A DNA stretch of 64,000 bases from Ensifer adhaerens. GTDB taxonomy: Bacteria > Pseudomonadota > Alphaproteobacteria > Rhizobiales > Rhizobiaceae. Below are positions 53,529-62,560 of the stretch, piece after piece (within the stretch, counting starts at the first letter, position 1; every line of letters starts with the position of its first letter). A model generated the notes under the pieces. That model saw only the letters and a program-made list of their open reading frames with translations, did no database searches and was not told where the DNA came from. The position numbers and the translations under genes are program-made. The DNA lies in NCBI RefSeq assembly GCF_020035535.1, contig NZ_CP083349.1:744001-808000 (forward strand), given 5' to 3'.

Positions 53529-54437
53529 TCACGTGCGGACAGAGAGGATGCCGGTTGAAAGTGCTACGCCTGCAGCCGTGACGATCGCGGCCAGCATTTC
53601 GAACGGGCCAATCTGCTCGCCGAGCAGGACCGCGCCGCCGATCATCGCGAGCACCGGGGTCAGTGCGGTGAAGGCTGCGGCCTGGGTGCCGCCGAGGCCC
53701 TTCACCGCAAAGCCATAGGCAACCATGGCAACGAGACCGGACAGGATGCCCTGGCTGGTGATCTGCAAGGCGATCTCCTGGGTCGGGACGCTGGCAAGCG
53801 TGCTTCCGAAACAGGCTGCAAGCGCCAGATGGATCAGGAACGACCAGACGGCAATCAAGGCGCTTCCTTGCAGCGGGCTCAGCCCGGAGCGGCGGAATGC
53901 GTGGGTGTAGATCGCCCAAAGCGTCGCCGCCGCTGGCAACAGGGCATATCCGATCCAGCCGGCGGACGCCGAAGCCGCGAGATTGCGCGTCATCAGGATG
54001 GCGACGCCGGCGACGATCGCGGCAAAACCCGCCATCCGCATCCGGTCCGGACGTTCACCAAAGATGGTAATGCTGATCAGGGCGGTGGCAAGCGGCATCG
54101 AGCCACCGAGAAGAATGCCGACGGAGGAGGCGGGAACGGAATGGATCGCAAATGCCGAGACCTGAAAGAAGACCGCACCCGAGCCCGCGACCATGAGGGC
54201 GAGAAGCAGGACCGGCAGCTTGCGCGGCAGTAGGCCGGTCTTCAGCCAGACCGGCGCAAGCAGGAGGGTCGGCACGCCATAGCGGATCAGGCCGAGGTCG
54301 ATCGTGCCGAGTGTAGTGCCCGCCGAATGGCGGGTCGCGAGAATCCAACCCGCCCATATGAGGACGGTCACGAAGGCACCGGCATAGCCGGCGGCGACAG
54401 GCGTCGTATTGCCGCGATCGAAGGCGAGCGCAACCAT
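53529..54437 (-). CDS. DMT superfamily (EamA) transporter
   Basis: A 302-residue membrane protein with ten hydrophobic segments in two EamA halves: GYAGAFVTVLIWAGWILATR and FGERPDRMRMAGFAAIVAGV in the first, LTPVLAMIGGAVLLGEQIGP in the second. It is divergent from the Lrp-type regulator at 54590 with 152 bases between, an arrangement common for amino acid exporters and their regulators. The substrate is unknown. Confidence 0.9.
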   Translation of the reverse strand: MVALAFDRGNTTPVAAGYAGAFVTVLIWAGWILATRHSAGTTLGTIDLGLIRYGVPTLLLAPVWLKTGLLPRKLPVLLLALMVAGSGAVFFQVSAFAIHSVPASSVGILLGGSMPLATALISITIFGERPDRMRMAGFAAIVAGVAILMTRNLAASASAGWIGYALLPAAATLWAIYTHAFRRSGLSPLQGSALIAVWSFLIHLALAACFGSTLASVPTQEIALQITSQGILSGLVAMVAYGFAVKGLGGTQAAAFTALTPVLAMIGGAVLLGEQIGPFEMLAAIVTAAGVALSTGILSVRT

Positions 54438-54589
54438 TTGAATTTCCTTCCCGATTTGAGTATCTCAGGGGCTTTTGGGTCCGGAAGGAAGATTACGCCC
54501 TGAAGGCAGGGCATGTCCTTGCGATTTATGCCCAAAGCAGGCTATGGTTAGCAATAATGTGCCAACAGATACCTCTGAAGTTTGTGATC

Positions 54590-55063
54590 ATGCCAAATCT
54601 CGATAAATTTGACTTCGCCATCCTCAGGATACTCCAGGAGGATGCGCGCGCGACGAACGTCGAGATCGCCGAAAAGGTCAATCTTTCGCCGTCGCCTTGC
54701 TTGCGGCGCATCCGCAATCTGGAAAAATCCGGCATCCTGCGTGGCTATCGCGCCGACATCGACCGCAAGGAAGCCGGCCTCGGGCTCACGGTCTTCGTGG
54801 AGATCAAGGTGGGACGGCACAGCCGCGAGAATGCACAGTTGCAGCAGGAGGCGCTGCTCGCCATTCCCGAGGTGGTGTCCTGTTTCCTGATCTCGGGCAA
54901 TGCCGATTTTCTCGCAGAGGTCGTCGTGGAGGACCTCCCGGCTTACGAGAAGCTCCTGACCGATACGCTGCTTGCCCTGCCGGGTGTGACCGATATCCGC
55001 TCGAACTTCGCGATCCGGTCGATCAAGACGGGTGGGCCTCTGAAATTGCCCGAGCCGCGCTGA
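54590..55063 (+). CDS. Lrp/AsnC family transcriptional regulator
   Basis: A 157-residue regulator. The N-terminal helix-turn-helix is complete (KFDFAILRILQEDARATNVE, then KVNLSPSPCLRRIRNLEKSG), and the C-terminal RAM ligand-binding domain spans about 70-145 (FLISGNADFLAEVVVEDLPA, TDTLLALPGVTDIRSNFAIR). It is likely to respond to an amino acid. The ATG at 54590 gives the family start; an in-frame ATG at 54557 adds 11 residues. It probably controls the divergent EamA transporter gene. Confidence 0.93.
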   Translation: MPNLDKFDFAILRILQEDARATNVEIAEKVNLSPSPCLRRIRNLEKSGILRGYRADIDRKEAGLGLTVFVEIKVGRHSRENAQLQQEALLAIPEVVSCFLISGNADFLAEVVVEDLPAYEKLLTDTLLALPGVTDIRSNFAIRSIKTGGPLKLPEPR

Positions 55064-55209
55064 ACGCCAGGCCATTGCCGGTCTCGGAGCGTCGCCGGCA
55101 CGCGATTGATTCCCGTTAAGTTTCAGTAAGGTTCTGGAATTGGCCGCAATCGCGATTATCTGATCGCGGTGAACAGCTTTGCCGCGGCAACGGAGCCAGT
55201 GACCCATTC

Positions 55210-56175
55210 ATGAAAATCAAGGCGATCTTCAATCGTGACGGCGGAACCTTCCGCACGACGGATATGGCGGCCTATGGCCAGAAGGTCGAGGAGGTCTTCC
55301 ACGCCGCCGGCCATCGGATCGAGATTGCCGCCGTTTCCGGAAACGAAATGCGCGAGACACTGGAGCGCACATGCCGCCGCGACGATCTCGATGCGATCCT
55401 TGCGGGCGGTGGCGACGGTACGATTTCCGCGGCTGCCGGGGTCGCGTGGAAGAACCGTATGCCGCTCGGCGTCGTTCCGGCCGGGACGATGAACCTTTTC
55501 GCCCGCACGCTGAAGCTGCCGCTCGATATCTGGAAGGTACCGGAGGTGCTGGCGAACGGGGTGATCATCGACGGCGACATAGGCAGCGCCGATGGCCGGG
55601 CCTTCGTGCACCAGTTTTCGATGGGCTTGCATGCCCGCATGGTACGCTACCGCGAGTCCTTCAGCTTCCGTTCGAGGGCGGGCAAGATCGCCGCCAGCAC
55701 GCGTGCCGCCGTCGGCGTGATTCTCAATCCGCCTGATTTCGAGATCGAGTTCGACGTCGACGGCCACAAGGAAAGCCGCCATGTTTCAGCGGTTTCCGTC
55801 TCCAACAACCCGTTCGGGCGCGACACGCTTATGTATGCCGACGATGTTACGGCCGGGCATCTCGGCTTCTATACCGCTCCGCCCCTGAGTCCGCCGGGCG
55901 TCGCCAAGCTCGCCTTCGATGTCATGCGCGGAAAATTTCGCGACAGCCCGCTGATTACCACCATGAGCGGTCATGCGCTCGATCTGCATTTTCCCAAGGT
56001 GGAGCGCAAGATCAACTGCGTCATCGACGGAGAGCTCCTGCCGATGGGCCGTGACGTCGCGCTTCGTATTCACCCAGGTGAACTCAAGTTGCTCGTCGGC
56101 GCCGACCGCGACGGCGCGCCCATCCATCGCGGCGAGTCGCCCATTCATCGGGACGGGTCGGCGATCCAGAAGTAG
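55210..56175 (+). CDS. Diacylglycerol kinase-family lipid kinase
   Basis: A 321-residue soluble kinase of the DAGK/YegS type. The nucleotide-binding motif GGGDGT is at 66-71, followed by PLGVVPAGTMNLFARTL, the family's second signature. The C-terminal beta-sandwich contains NNPFGRDTLMYADDVTAGHL and CVIDGELLPMGRDV. The last residues repeat a short unit (PIHRGESPIHRDGS). It probably phosphorylates a lipid alcohol such as diacylglycerol. The 3' end overlaps the convergent GT39-like gene by 31 bases. Confidence 0.9.
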   Translation: MKIKAIFNRDGGTFRTTDMAAYGQKVEEVFHAAGHRIEIAAVSGNEMRETLERTCRRDDLDAILAGGGDGTISAAAGVAWKNRMPLGVVPAGTMNLFARTLKLPLDIWKVPEVLANGVIIDGDIGSADGRAFVHQFSMGLHARMVRYRESFSFRSRAGKIAASTRAAVGVILNPPDFEIEFDVDGHKESRHVSAVSVSNNPFGRDTLMYADDVTAGHLGFYTAPPLSPPGVAKLAFDVMRGKFRDSPLITTMSGHALDLHFPKVERKINCVIDGELLPMGRDVALRIHPGELKLLVGADRDGAPIHRGESPIHRDGSAIQK

Positions 56176-57638
56176 CCGAAGCCGTAGCGATCCGGCAGAT
56201 TGCCGTTGAGATAGGGCAGGGCGAGTTGCTGCGGCTTCATAGTCTCCTCGGCCACGCCGAGCGACTTCAAGATGTCGAGAAGCCCTTCAGGTGGTTGAGA
56301 ATCGAGCTTGCCATTGTCGCTCCAGACCACGAGGAGCGGGCCAGTCAGGTGCTCGATCGGAGAACTGCTGTTTCCAGCCACAAAAACCTTGGCGCCGTGC
56401 AGACGCGTGCGCACATTGCCTCCAAGTAGCTTGTCCGAGGCGATGACCATCGCCGGCTCGGCTCCCTCCTGTTTCACGACGGTGTCGACAAGGGTGCTAT
56501 AGGGGATACTCAGCCGCGACAGCTTGCCGAACCAGGGGCGAACGACGGCGCGGGCCGACACGACCACCAAGGTGGTAACGACGATGAAGGCGACGAGCAG
56601 CAGGAAGGGGCGAACGCTTCGCGCGGTGTCGACGCCGGATGCCTCGACCTTGAGGGCGAGATAAAGCGGCAGCAGGACGAGAAAGAGAACCAGCCACTTC
56701 TCCCGCATGTGCGTGGCGCCGACGGCTAGCATGATCAGCAGCACGGCACCGAGGCACAAAAGCAGCATGCGCCCGATGACGCGTGTCCAGGGGCTTTCGG
56801 CGCGCCAGATCGCCGCCAGGTCCTTGCGGAATACCAGAGCAAAGACGACCAGCGGTATGGCGGCGCCGCGAAGTGAGGCGGCGACCAGTGCGATGACCCC
56901 TTTGAGCGCCTTCGTCAGGTAGCTCGTCTGTTGCGCCGTTCCCATTTCATGGAGGGTATTGCGCGAGGCAGCACCGAGGTTTTCGAGAATCCAGTAGCCG
57001 TGCGGCAGCGCAATCAGTGTGCAGACGGCGATGGCAACCAGGATGCGCCAGTCGAAGATCCGTGCGCGCAGCCTGGGCTCGGGCAGGATCGCAAGAATCG
57101 CGGCGGTTGGGACGAGTGCGAAGTTGTACTTCGAGATGACGCCGATGCCGACCGCCGCGCCCGTCAGTATATAGGCGAACAGACTTGGCCGCGTCATCGT
57201 CCGGATGAAGGCGTAAAGGAACAGCGACACGGCAAACAGCGCGGCGACCGTATGCGAAAGGTCGCGCTGCGCGAGCAGGAAGATCGGCGGAAAAGTCAGG
57301 ACGCCGACCGTTGCGATGGCTGTCAGGCGCCGATCGTTCAGGACCTCGCGTGCCGCGAGGCCGTAGAAGAGACAACAGAGAAACAGGAGCCCGTTCTTGA
57401 GCACCGTCATCGTCGCGAGCGACGGCCCGAAGAGCGAGGTGAGCCCGTATTGCAGCCAGTTGTAGAACGGGGGCTGCGAGCCATAGCCAAGCATCAGGAA
57501 CTGCGAGACGAAGGCTTGTTCCGACTCATCGATCTCGAGCGATGTGGAAACGGCGAGGCGCAAGCCGATGCAGAGCAGGAAATAACCGGCAATCAGCGCA
57601 ACGGTGATGTTTGGCCGACGATTGACGACGTCAAGCAT
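56145..57638 (-). CDS. GT39-like membrane glycosyltransferase (ArnT/Dol-P-Man transferase type)
   Basis: A 497-residue membrane protein with about eleven hydrophobic segments in the first 400 residues and a periplasmic C-terminal domain. The first periplasmic loop carries the acidic motif LEIDESEQAF followed by YGSQPPFYNWL, the position of the catalytic acid in ArnT-type enzymes; QRDLSHT follows. Such enzymes use a polyprenyl-phosphate sugar to modify a lipid or protein outside the membrane. The start overlaps the GT2 gene stop by eight bases, so they are co-translated. Confidence 0.88.
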   Translation of the reverse strand: MLDVVNRRPNITVALIAGYFLLCIGLRLAVSTSLEIDESEQAFVSQFLMLGYGSQPPFYNWLQYGLTSLFGPSLATMTVLKNGLLFLCCLFYGLAAREVLNDRRLTAIATVGVLTFPPIFLLAQRDLSHTVAALFAVSLFLYAFIRTMTRPSLFAYILTGAAVGIGVISKYNFALVPTAAILAILPEPRLRARIFDWRILVAIAVCTLIALPHGYWILENLGAASRNTLHEMGTAQQTSYLTKALKGVIALVAASLRGAAIPLVVFALVFRKDLAAIWRAESPWTRVIGRMLLLCLGAVLLIMLAVGATHMREKWLVLFLVLLPLYLALKVEASGVDTARSVRPFLLLVAFIVVTTLVVVSARAVVRPWFGKLSRLSIPYSTLVDTVVKQEGAEPAMVIASDKLLGGNVRTRLHGAKVFVAGNSSSPIEHLTGPLLVVWSDNGKLDSQPPEGLLDILKSLGVAEETMKPQQLALPYLNGNLPDRYGFGYFWIADPSR

Positions 57639-58608
57639 CGCTCGGGTCCCGGGCGAAGATCTGCCGGACGATGTAGTTGGTGGTATCGTCGTCGCGGAAA
57701 TAGGTTCGCGCCATCATTTCCGCCAGGATGCCCGTCGTGATGAGCTGGACGGACGAGAGGAAAAGCATGACGCCGACGATCAGCAGCGGTCGCGTGCCGA
57801 TATCGTTTCCGAGGATAAACTTGTCGAAGCCGAGATAGACCAGGATCAACGCGCTGAGCGCGCCGGTCGCAAGCCCGATCGAGCCGAAGAAGTGCCCCGG
57901 GCGCGCCTTGTACCGCATGAAGAACAGCACCGACAGCAGATCGAGAATCACGCGGAAGGTTCTGGAGATCCCATACTTGGACTGCCCATGCTGGCGCGCA
58001 TGATGGGTAACGGGCATCTCGCCGATGCGGCTGCTCGGCACCACGCCAGCGACCCAGGCGGGGATGAAGCGGTGCATTTCCCCCATCAGCTTCACCTGCT
58101 TGATGACGGAGGTCCGGTAGACCTTCAGGCTGCAGCCATAGTCGTGCAGCCTGACGCCGGTGATCTTTCCGATCAGGCGGTTGGCGCACCAGGATGGAAT
58201 CTTCCGGAGCAGGAGGCCGTCCTGCCGGTTCTTTCGCCAGCCGACGAGCAGGTCGAGTTGTCGCTCCTCGATCGCCTTGACCATTTCGGGGATGTCAGCC
58301 GGATCGTTCTGCAGGTCGCCGTCGAGCGTGGCGATCAGGCGCCCGGCAGCAGTGTCGATGCCGGCCTGCATCGCCGCCGTTTGCCCGAAGTTCTTCTGCA
58401 ATTCGACGATCTTGAGGTCGAGGCCGGGATCGGAAAGTGCCTTCCTCGCGTTTACAAGAGTTCGGTCGGTACTGCCGTCGTCAACGAGGATCAGTTCCCA
58501 AGGAGAGGGAAAGTTCGCCAGCGAATCGCGGACCCGCGTGATCAGAGGCTGGATGCTGTCCTCCTCGTTGAACACGGGAATGACGACGGATAGTTCGATG
58601 GAGTACAT
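57631..58608 (-). CDS. GT2 polyprenyl-phosphate glycosyltransferase (Dol-P-Man synthase/ArnC-like)
   Basis: A 325-residue enzyme. The GT-A catalytic domain has SVVIPVFNEEDSIQPL at the start, ELILVDDGSTDRTL, and the metal-binding DxD in IATLDGDLQNDPADI near residue 94; MHRFIPAWVAGV is the acceptor-binding signature. Two C-terminal membrane segments (about 240-262 and 275-300) are as in ArnC/DPM1-type enzymes. It would attach a sugar to undecaprenyl phosphate for use by the GT39-like partner encoded just downstream. Confidence 0.92.
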   Translation of the reverse strand: MYSIELSVVIPVFNEEDSIQPLITRVRDSLANFPSPWELILVDDGSTDRTLVNARKALSDPGLDLKIVELQKNFGQTAAMQAGIDTAAGRLIATLDGDLQNDPADIPEMVKAIEERQLDLLVGWRKNRQDGLLLRKIPSWCANRLIGKITGVRLHDYGCSLKVYRTSVIKQVKLMGEMHRFIPAWVAGVVPSSRIGEMPVTHHARQHGQSKYGISRTFRVILDLLSVLFFMRYKARPGHFFGSIGLATGALSALILVYLGFDKFILGNDIGTRPLLIVGVMLFLSSVQLITTGILAEMMARTYFRDDDTTNYIVRQIFARDPSDA

Positions 58609-58742
58609 GGAAACAGCTCGTTCATGCGGCGGCGCTTACGGTGCCGCAAGATTTGGATTGGGCTACATAATCGTTTTCTTGCACAGTTATCGGTGATAAC
58701 CAACGTTCAATCTTGCGTGTCAACACGGGAAATCGAGACCTG

Positions 58743-59696
58743 ATGATTTCGGATTGCGAGTCCGATCGGCGATCCTGGCTCGCCCGCAACCGGATGACAT
58801 TGCTTTCGGCTGCTGCCATTGCGGCCTACGCGGCCTTTGTCGAATGGTTCTGGGGATGGCCGGCGCTCTTGAAGCAATGGTCGGAGATTGGCTTCGGTTC
58901 GGCAGTCTCGGCGCTGGTGTTGCTCGTCGCGACCTATTTTATTCGTTGCTACCGCATCTATGACTACTTCCCGAAAGAAACCGCGGGCCGTTTTCTGCCG
59001 CTGTTTCGCGTGACCCAGGTTCACAATCTCCTGAACATCATGCTGCCATTTCGCGCCGGAGAGACGAGCTTTCCGCTTCTCATGCGCTCAGAGTTTTCCG
59101 TGCCGCTTGCGCGTGGAACGTCCGCTCTCCTGGTGATGCGTCTGCTCGACCTGCACGCCCTTCTCGTTGTCGCCGCCGTCGGCCTCGTCATCGGGCGTGG
59201 GTCAGCCGTCCTTTGGGCCGCGTGGCTTGCCGCGTTCGTCTCGCCGCTCCTCCTCTTTCTTTTGAAGAATCAAGTGATCGCGCTGGCGCGCCGGCTGTTG
59301 CCGACAAAGCTCGATGCCATCGTCGACGAGTTGGAGGCGGGCGTCCCGGCCAACATCGTTGCGTTCCTGCGTGCCTGGGGCATGACCATCCTCAATTGGG
59401 CGGTCAAGGTGATCGTTCTTGCCTGGGTGCTGGCCTTCATGGGCGTTGCGCCGCTGGCCGCCTGTTTCGGCGGCGCCCTCGGTGGCGAGCTTTCATCGGT
59501 GCTGCCGATGCATGCGCCCGCCGGCGTCGGCACCTATCCCGCCGCGATCGCGGCCGGGGCCGTATCCTTCGGCGCTCATGCCGATCGCGCCGGGCTGGAG
59601 CAACTCGCGGCCGCCGGCGTCAACGCGCACCTTCTGATCATCGTGTCCGCGGTGGCGGGCACGATGTTGTCGATGGCGCTCGGGAGACGGCGCTAG
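58743..59696 (+). CDS. Lysylphosphatidylglycerol synthetase-like TM protein (UPF0104 flippase-type)
   Basis: A 317-residue membrane protein with about eight hydrophobic segments. It resembles the UPF0104/LPG synthase transmembrane family: RVTQVHNLLNIMLPFRAGET early, RGTSALLVMRLLDLHALL, and LSSVLPMHAPAGVGTYPAAI near residue 270. These proteins include lipid flippases. It is divergent from the GT2 gene, 134 bases away. The ATG at 58743 is chosen; a TTG at 58713 would add ten residues. It ends three bases before the convergent amn gene. Confidence 0.85.
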   Translation: MISDCESDRRSWLARNRMTLLSAAAIAAYAAFVEWFWGWPALLKQWSEIGFGSAVSALVLLVATYFIRCYRIYDYFPKETAGRFLPLFRVTQVHNLLNIMLPFRAGETSFPLLMRSEFSVPLARGTSALLVMRLLDLHALLVVAAVGLVIGRGSAVLWAAWLAAFVSPLLLFLLKNQVIALARRLLPTKLDAIVDELEAGVPANIVAFLRAWGMTILNWAVKVIVLAWVLAFMGVAPLAACFGGALGGELSSVLPMHAPAGVGTYPAAIAAGAVSFGAHADRAGLEQLAAAGVNAHLLIIVSAVAGTMLSMALGRRR

Positions 59697-59699
59697 CTC

Positions 59700-61202
59700 T
59701 TACTGGAACGAAGTCTCGTAGAAGCTTCTGAGCTTGCGGGAATGCAGCTTCTCCGGTGGCATCGCCGCAAGTTTCTGCAATGCCAGGATGCCGATCTTCA
59801 AATGCTGGCTGACCTGCGTCTTGTAGAAAGCGGTCGCCATGCCCGGCAATTTCAATTCGCCATGCAGCGGCTTGTCCGATACGCAGAGCAAGGTTCCATA
59901 GGGCACGCGGAAGCGGAAGCCGTTGGCGGCGATCGTCGCCGATTCCATGTCGAGTGCTATGGCACGCGCCTGCGACAGGCGTTTGACCGGGCCGCGCTGG
60001 TCGCGAAGTTCCCAATTGCGGTTGTCGATCGTCGCGACGGTGCCGGTGCGCATGATCTGCTTGAGATCGTAATCGCGGTAGCCGGTAACCTCGGCAACGG
60101 CATCCTGGAGCGCCACCTGCACTTCGGCGAGCGCCGGCAAGGGAATCCAGACCGGGAGGTCGTCGTCGAGAACATGATCCTCGCGCATATAGGCATGCGC
60201 GAGCACGTAATCGCCAAGACGCTGGCTGTTGCGAAGACCGGCGCAGTGACCGAGCATCAGCCAGACATGCGGGCGCAAAACGGCGATATGGTCGGTGATC
60301 GTCTTGGCATTGGACGGGCCGACGCCGATATTGACCATGGTGATGCCGCCGTGCCCCTTCTTCTTCAGGTGATAAGCGGGCATCTGCGGCAGCCGTGCGA
60401 GCGTAAAGTCGGTCTCAGGCTTGTCGGCGCCGGCGGGCGTGATGATGTTGCCGGGCTCGACGAAGGCCGTGTAGCCGTTGCCGCCTTCGGCCATCTGCTG
60501 GCGGGCCCAGGCGCAGAACTCGTCGATATAGAACTGGTAGTTCGTAAAGAGCACGAAGTTCTGGAAGTGCGTGGCGCTGGTTGCCGTGTAGTGGCTGAGC
60601 CGCGCCAGGGAATAGTCGATGCGCTGGGCCGTGAAGGGCGCAAGCGGCGAGGGCTCGCCGGGACCCGGCTCATAGGAACCGTTGGCGATCTCGTCGTCGG
60701 TCGTCGTCAGGTCAGGTGCATCGAACAGATCGCGCAGCGGAATGTCGATGGTGTTTGCTGCCGATGCCTCGACATAGGCGCCCTCGCCAAAGGCAAAATG
60801 CAAGGGGATCGGGGTCGCCGATTCCGAGACGGTAACGCCGAGGCCGTGGTTCCGGATCAGATGCCCGAGCTGTTCCTTTAGATAGTGCCTGAAAAGCTTC
60901 GGCCGGGTGATCGTGGTCGTATAGACGCCGGGCGCGCTGACATAGCCGAAGGACAGTCGGGAATCGACATGTCCGAAGCTGCTCGTCTCGATGCTGACCT
61001 GCGGATAGCAGGCGCGATAGCGTGTCAGGGGATCGTCGGTTTTTCCAAGCCCCTCGAAAGCTTCGCAGAGGAACCGGGTGTTGCGCTCATAAAGCGCTTC
61101 GAGGCAATCGACAGCAGCCGCAGGATCGTCGAAGTACTGCGGCTCGAAAGGCTCAGGCGTTGCGACGGAAAGGACGGAGTGTGAAGAGATTCGCTTGTTC
61201 AT
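59700..61202 (-). CDS. amn: AMP nucleosidase
   Basis: A 500-residue cytoplasmic enzyme that hydrolyses AMP to adenine and ribose 5-phosphate, controlling adenylate levels. The N-terminal regulatory domain covers about 1-180 and the C-terminal nucleoside phosphorylase-like domain follows, with TMVNIGVGPSNAKTITDHIA, LMLGHCAGLRNSQRLGDYVL and the catalytic region ARAIALDMESATIAANGFRF. Length agrees with E. coli Amn (484). Confidence 0.95.
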   Translation of the reverse strand: MNKRISSHSVLSVATPEPFEPQYFDDPAAAVDCLEALYERNTRFLCEAFEGLGKTDDPLTRYRACYPQVSIETSSFGHVDSRLSFGYVSAPGVYTTTITRPKLFRHYLKEQLGHLIRNHGLGVTVSESATPIPLHFAFGEGAYVEASAANTIDIPLRDLFDAPDLTTTDDEIANGSYEPGPGEPSPLAPFTAQRIDYSLARLSHYTATSATHFQNFVLFTNYQFYIDEFCAWARQQMAEGGNGYTAFVEPGNIITPAGADKPETDFTLARLPQMPAYHLKKKGHGGITMVNIGVGPSNAKTITDHIAVLRPHVWLMLGHCAGLRNSQRLGDYVLAHAYMREDHVLDDDLPVWIPLPALAEVQVALQDAVAEVTGYRDYDLKQIMRTGTVATIDNRNWELRDQRGPVKRLSQARAIALDMESATIAANGFRFRVPYGTLLCVSDKPLHGELKLPGMATAFYKTQVSQHLKIGILALQKLAAMPPEKLHSRKLRSFYETSFQ

Positions 61203-61287
61203 GTCGCATTATAGGCTGCAGCTTCTGACAAGCAAACGACAAGATATCTGCGTGCACAACCGCGTCGCGATCAGCCTTTCGATGGGT

Positions 61288-61608
61288 TCAACGGGGGCTG
61301 GCAAGGATGATGGCGCTGCCAAGGAGCGCGATAGTCATGCCAGCGAGATCCCATCGGTCGGGTCTGACACCCTCTGCCAGCCAGAGCCAAAGCAGCGAGG
61401 CGGCGATATAGACGCCGCCATAGGCAGCATAGGCTCGGCCCGCAGCCGGACTGTCGATCAGGGTAAGGAGCCAGGCAAAAAGCGCGAGCGATACCATGCC
61501 GGGGACGAGCCAGAGGATGGACTTGCCGAGCTTCAGCCAGGCCCAGAAGGCAAAGCAGCCGGCAATTTCGGCAAGGGCGGCAAGTGTATAGACGAGATAG
61601 GTGGGCAT
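61288..61608 (-). CDS. ynfA: YnfA family (UPF0060) membrane protein
   Basis: A 106-residue inner-membrane protein with four hydrophobic segments: [20 protein letters not shown] first, and the family-specific [20 protein letters not shown] in the third. The family belongs to the small multidrug resistance-like fold; transport activity has been proposed but substrates in rhizobia are unknown. A palindrome of the repeat family lies upstream at 61690. Confidence 0.93.
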   Translation of the reverse strand: MPTYLVYTLAALAEIAGCFAFWAWLKLGKSILWLVPGMVSLALFAWLLTLIDSPAAGRAYAAYGGVYIAASLLWLWLAEGVRPDRWDLAGMTIALLGSAIILASPR

Positions 61609-61689
61609 CGGTCTGACAGGGCTTGTTGTGGCAAATCCTGCTGCAGGTGTCCTTTGATCGGGAAAACGTGCAACAACTCAAAGTGCGGC

Positions 61690-61731
61690 AGCAACCGTAG
61701 CGCATCTTAAAAGACGCGTGGCGCTGCAGGT
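61690..61731. repeat. Diverged member of the intergenic palindrome family
   Basis: GCGCATCTT and AAGACGCG form an inner stem with an AA loop and one mismatch; outer parts GCAGC/GCTGC are related to the elements at 22157 and 38973. It is the least conserved of the three and the assignment to the family is tentative. Confidence 0.4.
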
Positions 61732-61774
61732 GCGAGAGGACAGGAAAGCGGCATCAAGTGCAAGCCGGAAAGAC

Positions 61775-61798
61775 AAAAGGGGCGCGATCGCCCCTTTT
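61775..61798. terminator. Bidirectional terminator-like hairpin
   Basis: AAAAGGGGCG (61775) and CGCCCCTTTT (ending 61798) form a perfect 10-base stem with a CGAT loop. On the minus strand it follows the stop of the small gene at 61827 by 28 bases and ends TTTTGTCTTT. Confidence 0.8.
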
Positions 61799-61826
61799 CA
61801 TGAAATCCGCTCGGGCGACACCTGCA

Positions 61827-62003
61827 TCACGTCATGGACTGGCGCTGCAGGGTGACGAAGAGGACAAGCCCGGCGCCCTGCTTGCCGATGCCGGAGCCGT
61901 TGGCCTTCGAGTAGGCAAGCGCCCCAACCGGTGCCATCAGCAGGCCGGCCAGTGCAAGCACACGCAGCGAGAGAAACGCGGATGTCGAAAGAGCGGCCAG
62001 CAT
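61827..62003 (-). CDS. Small exported or membrane protein (58 residues)
   Basis: Read on the minus strand: MLAALSTSAFLSLRVLALAG, then LLMAPVGALAYSKANGSGIG and KQGAGLVLFVTLQRQSMT. The first 30 residues look like a signal peptide ending ALA, or a membrane segment. The remainder is short and Gly-rich with a second hydrophobic patch. GGAGAAACG precedes the ATG and a strong terminator follows. It is followed upstream by another small exported protein gene in the same direction. Function unknown. Confidence 0.7.
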   Translation of the reverse strand: MLAALSTSAFLSLRVLALAGLLMAPVGALAYSKANGSGIGKQGAGLVLFVTLQRQSMT

Positions 62004-62079
62004 GTTCGTTTCTCCATCAGATCACGAGGTGATCGGTTTCACTTGGCGGTGCAGCAGGGCGAGCCCGGTCCGTTCAGCG

Positions 62080-62253
62080 TTAGAGCTTGGCCTGGCAGTA
62101 TTGCGCCGTATGTGCGGTGCAATCCGTCAGCGAGCCGAGATAGGTGTTGCTGCGGCGACGTTCGGTGTCCGCGCTGACAGCAGCGGCGAGAGTTACAGCG
62201 AAAACGACCATCAGAAGGCTGATGATGGTGAGGCGCCGTGCAAGGATATCCAT
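62080..62253 (-). CDS. Small exported protein with two cysteines (57 residues)
   Basis: Read on the minus strand: MDILARRLTIISLLMVVFAV, then TLAAAVSADTERRRSNTYLG and SLTDCTAHTAQYCQAKL. A signal peptide ending VSA is likely, leaving a 30-residue mature peptide with two cysteines nine residues apart, suggestive of a disulfide. The ribosome-binding site before the ATG is weak (GGACAGAACC). The neighbouring gene at 61827 is similar in size and also exported. No known family. Confidence 0.65.
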   Translation of the reverse strand: MDILARRLTIISLLMVVFAVTLAAAVSADTERRRSNTYLGSLTDCTAHTAQYCQAKL

Positions 62254-62560
62254 GGTTCTGTCCGTTGTTTGGAGGCAGGTTCAAATCGATTGAGTGTGTT
62301 TTCGCATACCCAAACTGAATTGATGCTGAGATGTCCGTTCATCTGGCGTTCATCTTCGGTTGCATTTGAGCGCGCTGCCGCGCGAGCCGGGTGATGCCGA
62401 ACGCCGCGATGGAGTGCGATCGCCGTAAGTGCCGCAACGCGCGAAGGGGCAAGAACGTCCGACATAGCGGTGGAACGCAGTGACCAAGCCCGCGCATGAA
62501 AAAGGGCGGCCGATGGCCACCCTTTCGATAAGTCAATGCGTCCAGTACCGCGCGCCGCGC
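62254..62560. other. Intergenic region with a terminator
   Basis: About 300 bases. A hairpin at 62497-62525 is described separately. An 84-codon minus-strand frame (62211-62465) overlaps the small gene at 62080 and looks like a chance frame. Confidence 0.5.
62497..62525 (-). terminator. Rho-independent terminator of the DUF2147 gene
   Basis: AAAGGGCGGCC and GGCCACCCTTT pair with one mismatch around a GAT loop; on the minus strand it ends CCCTTTTTCATG. It lies 36 bases past the stop at 62561. Confidence 0.8.

Noticed and set aside
62211..62465. 84-codon minus-strand frame
   Set aside because: Overlaps the better supported small exported gene at 62080-62253 and has no ribosome-binding site.
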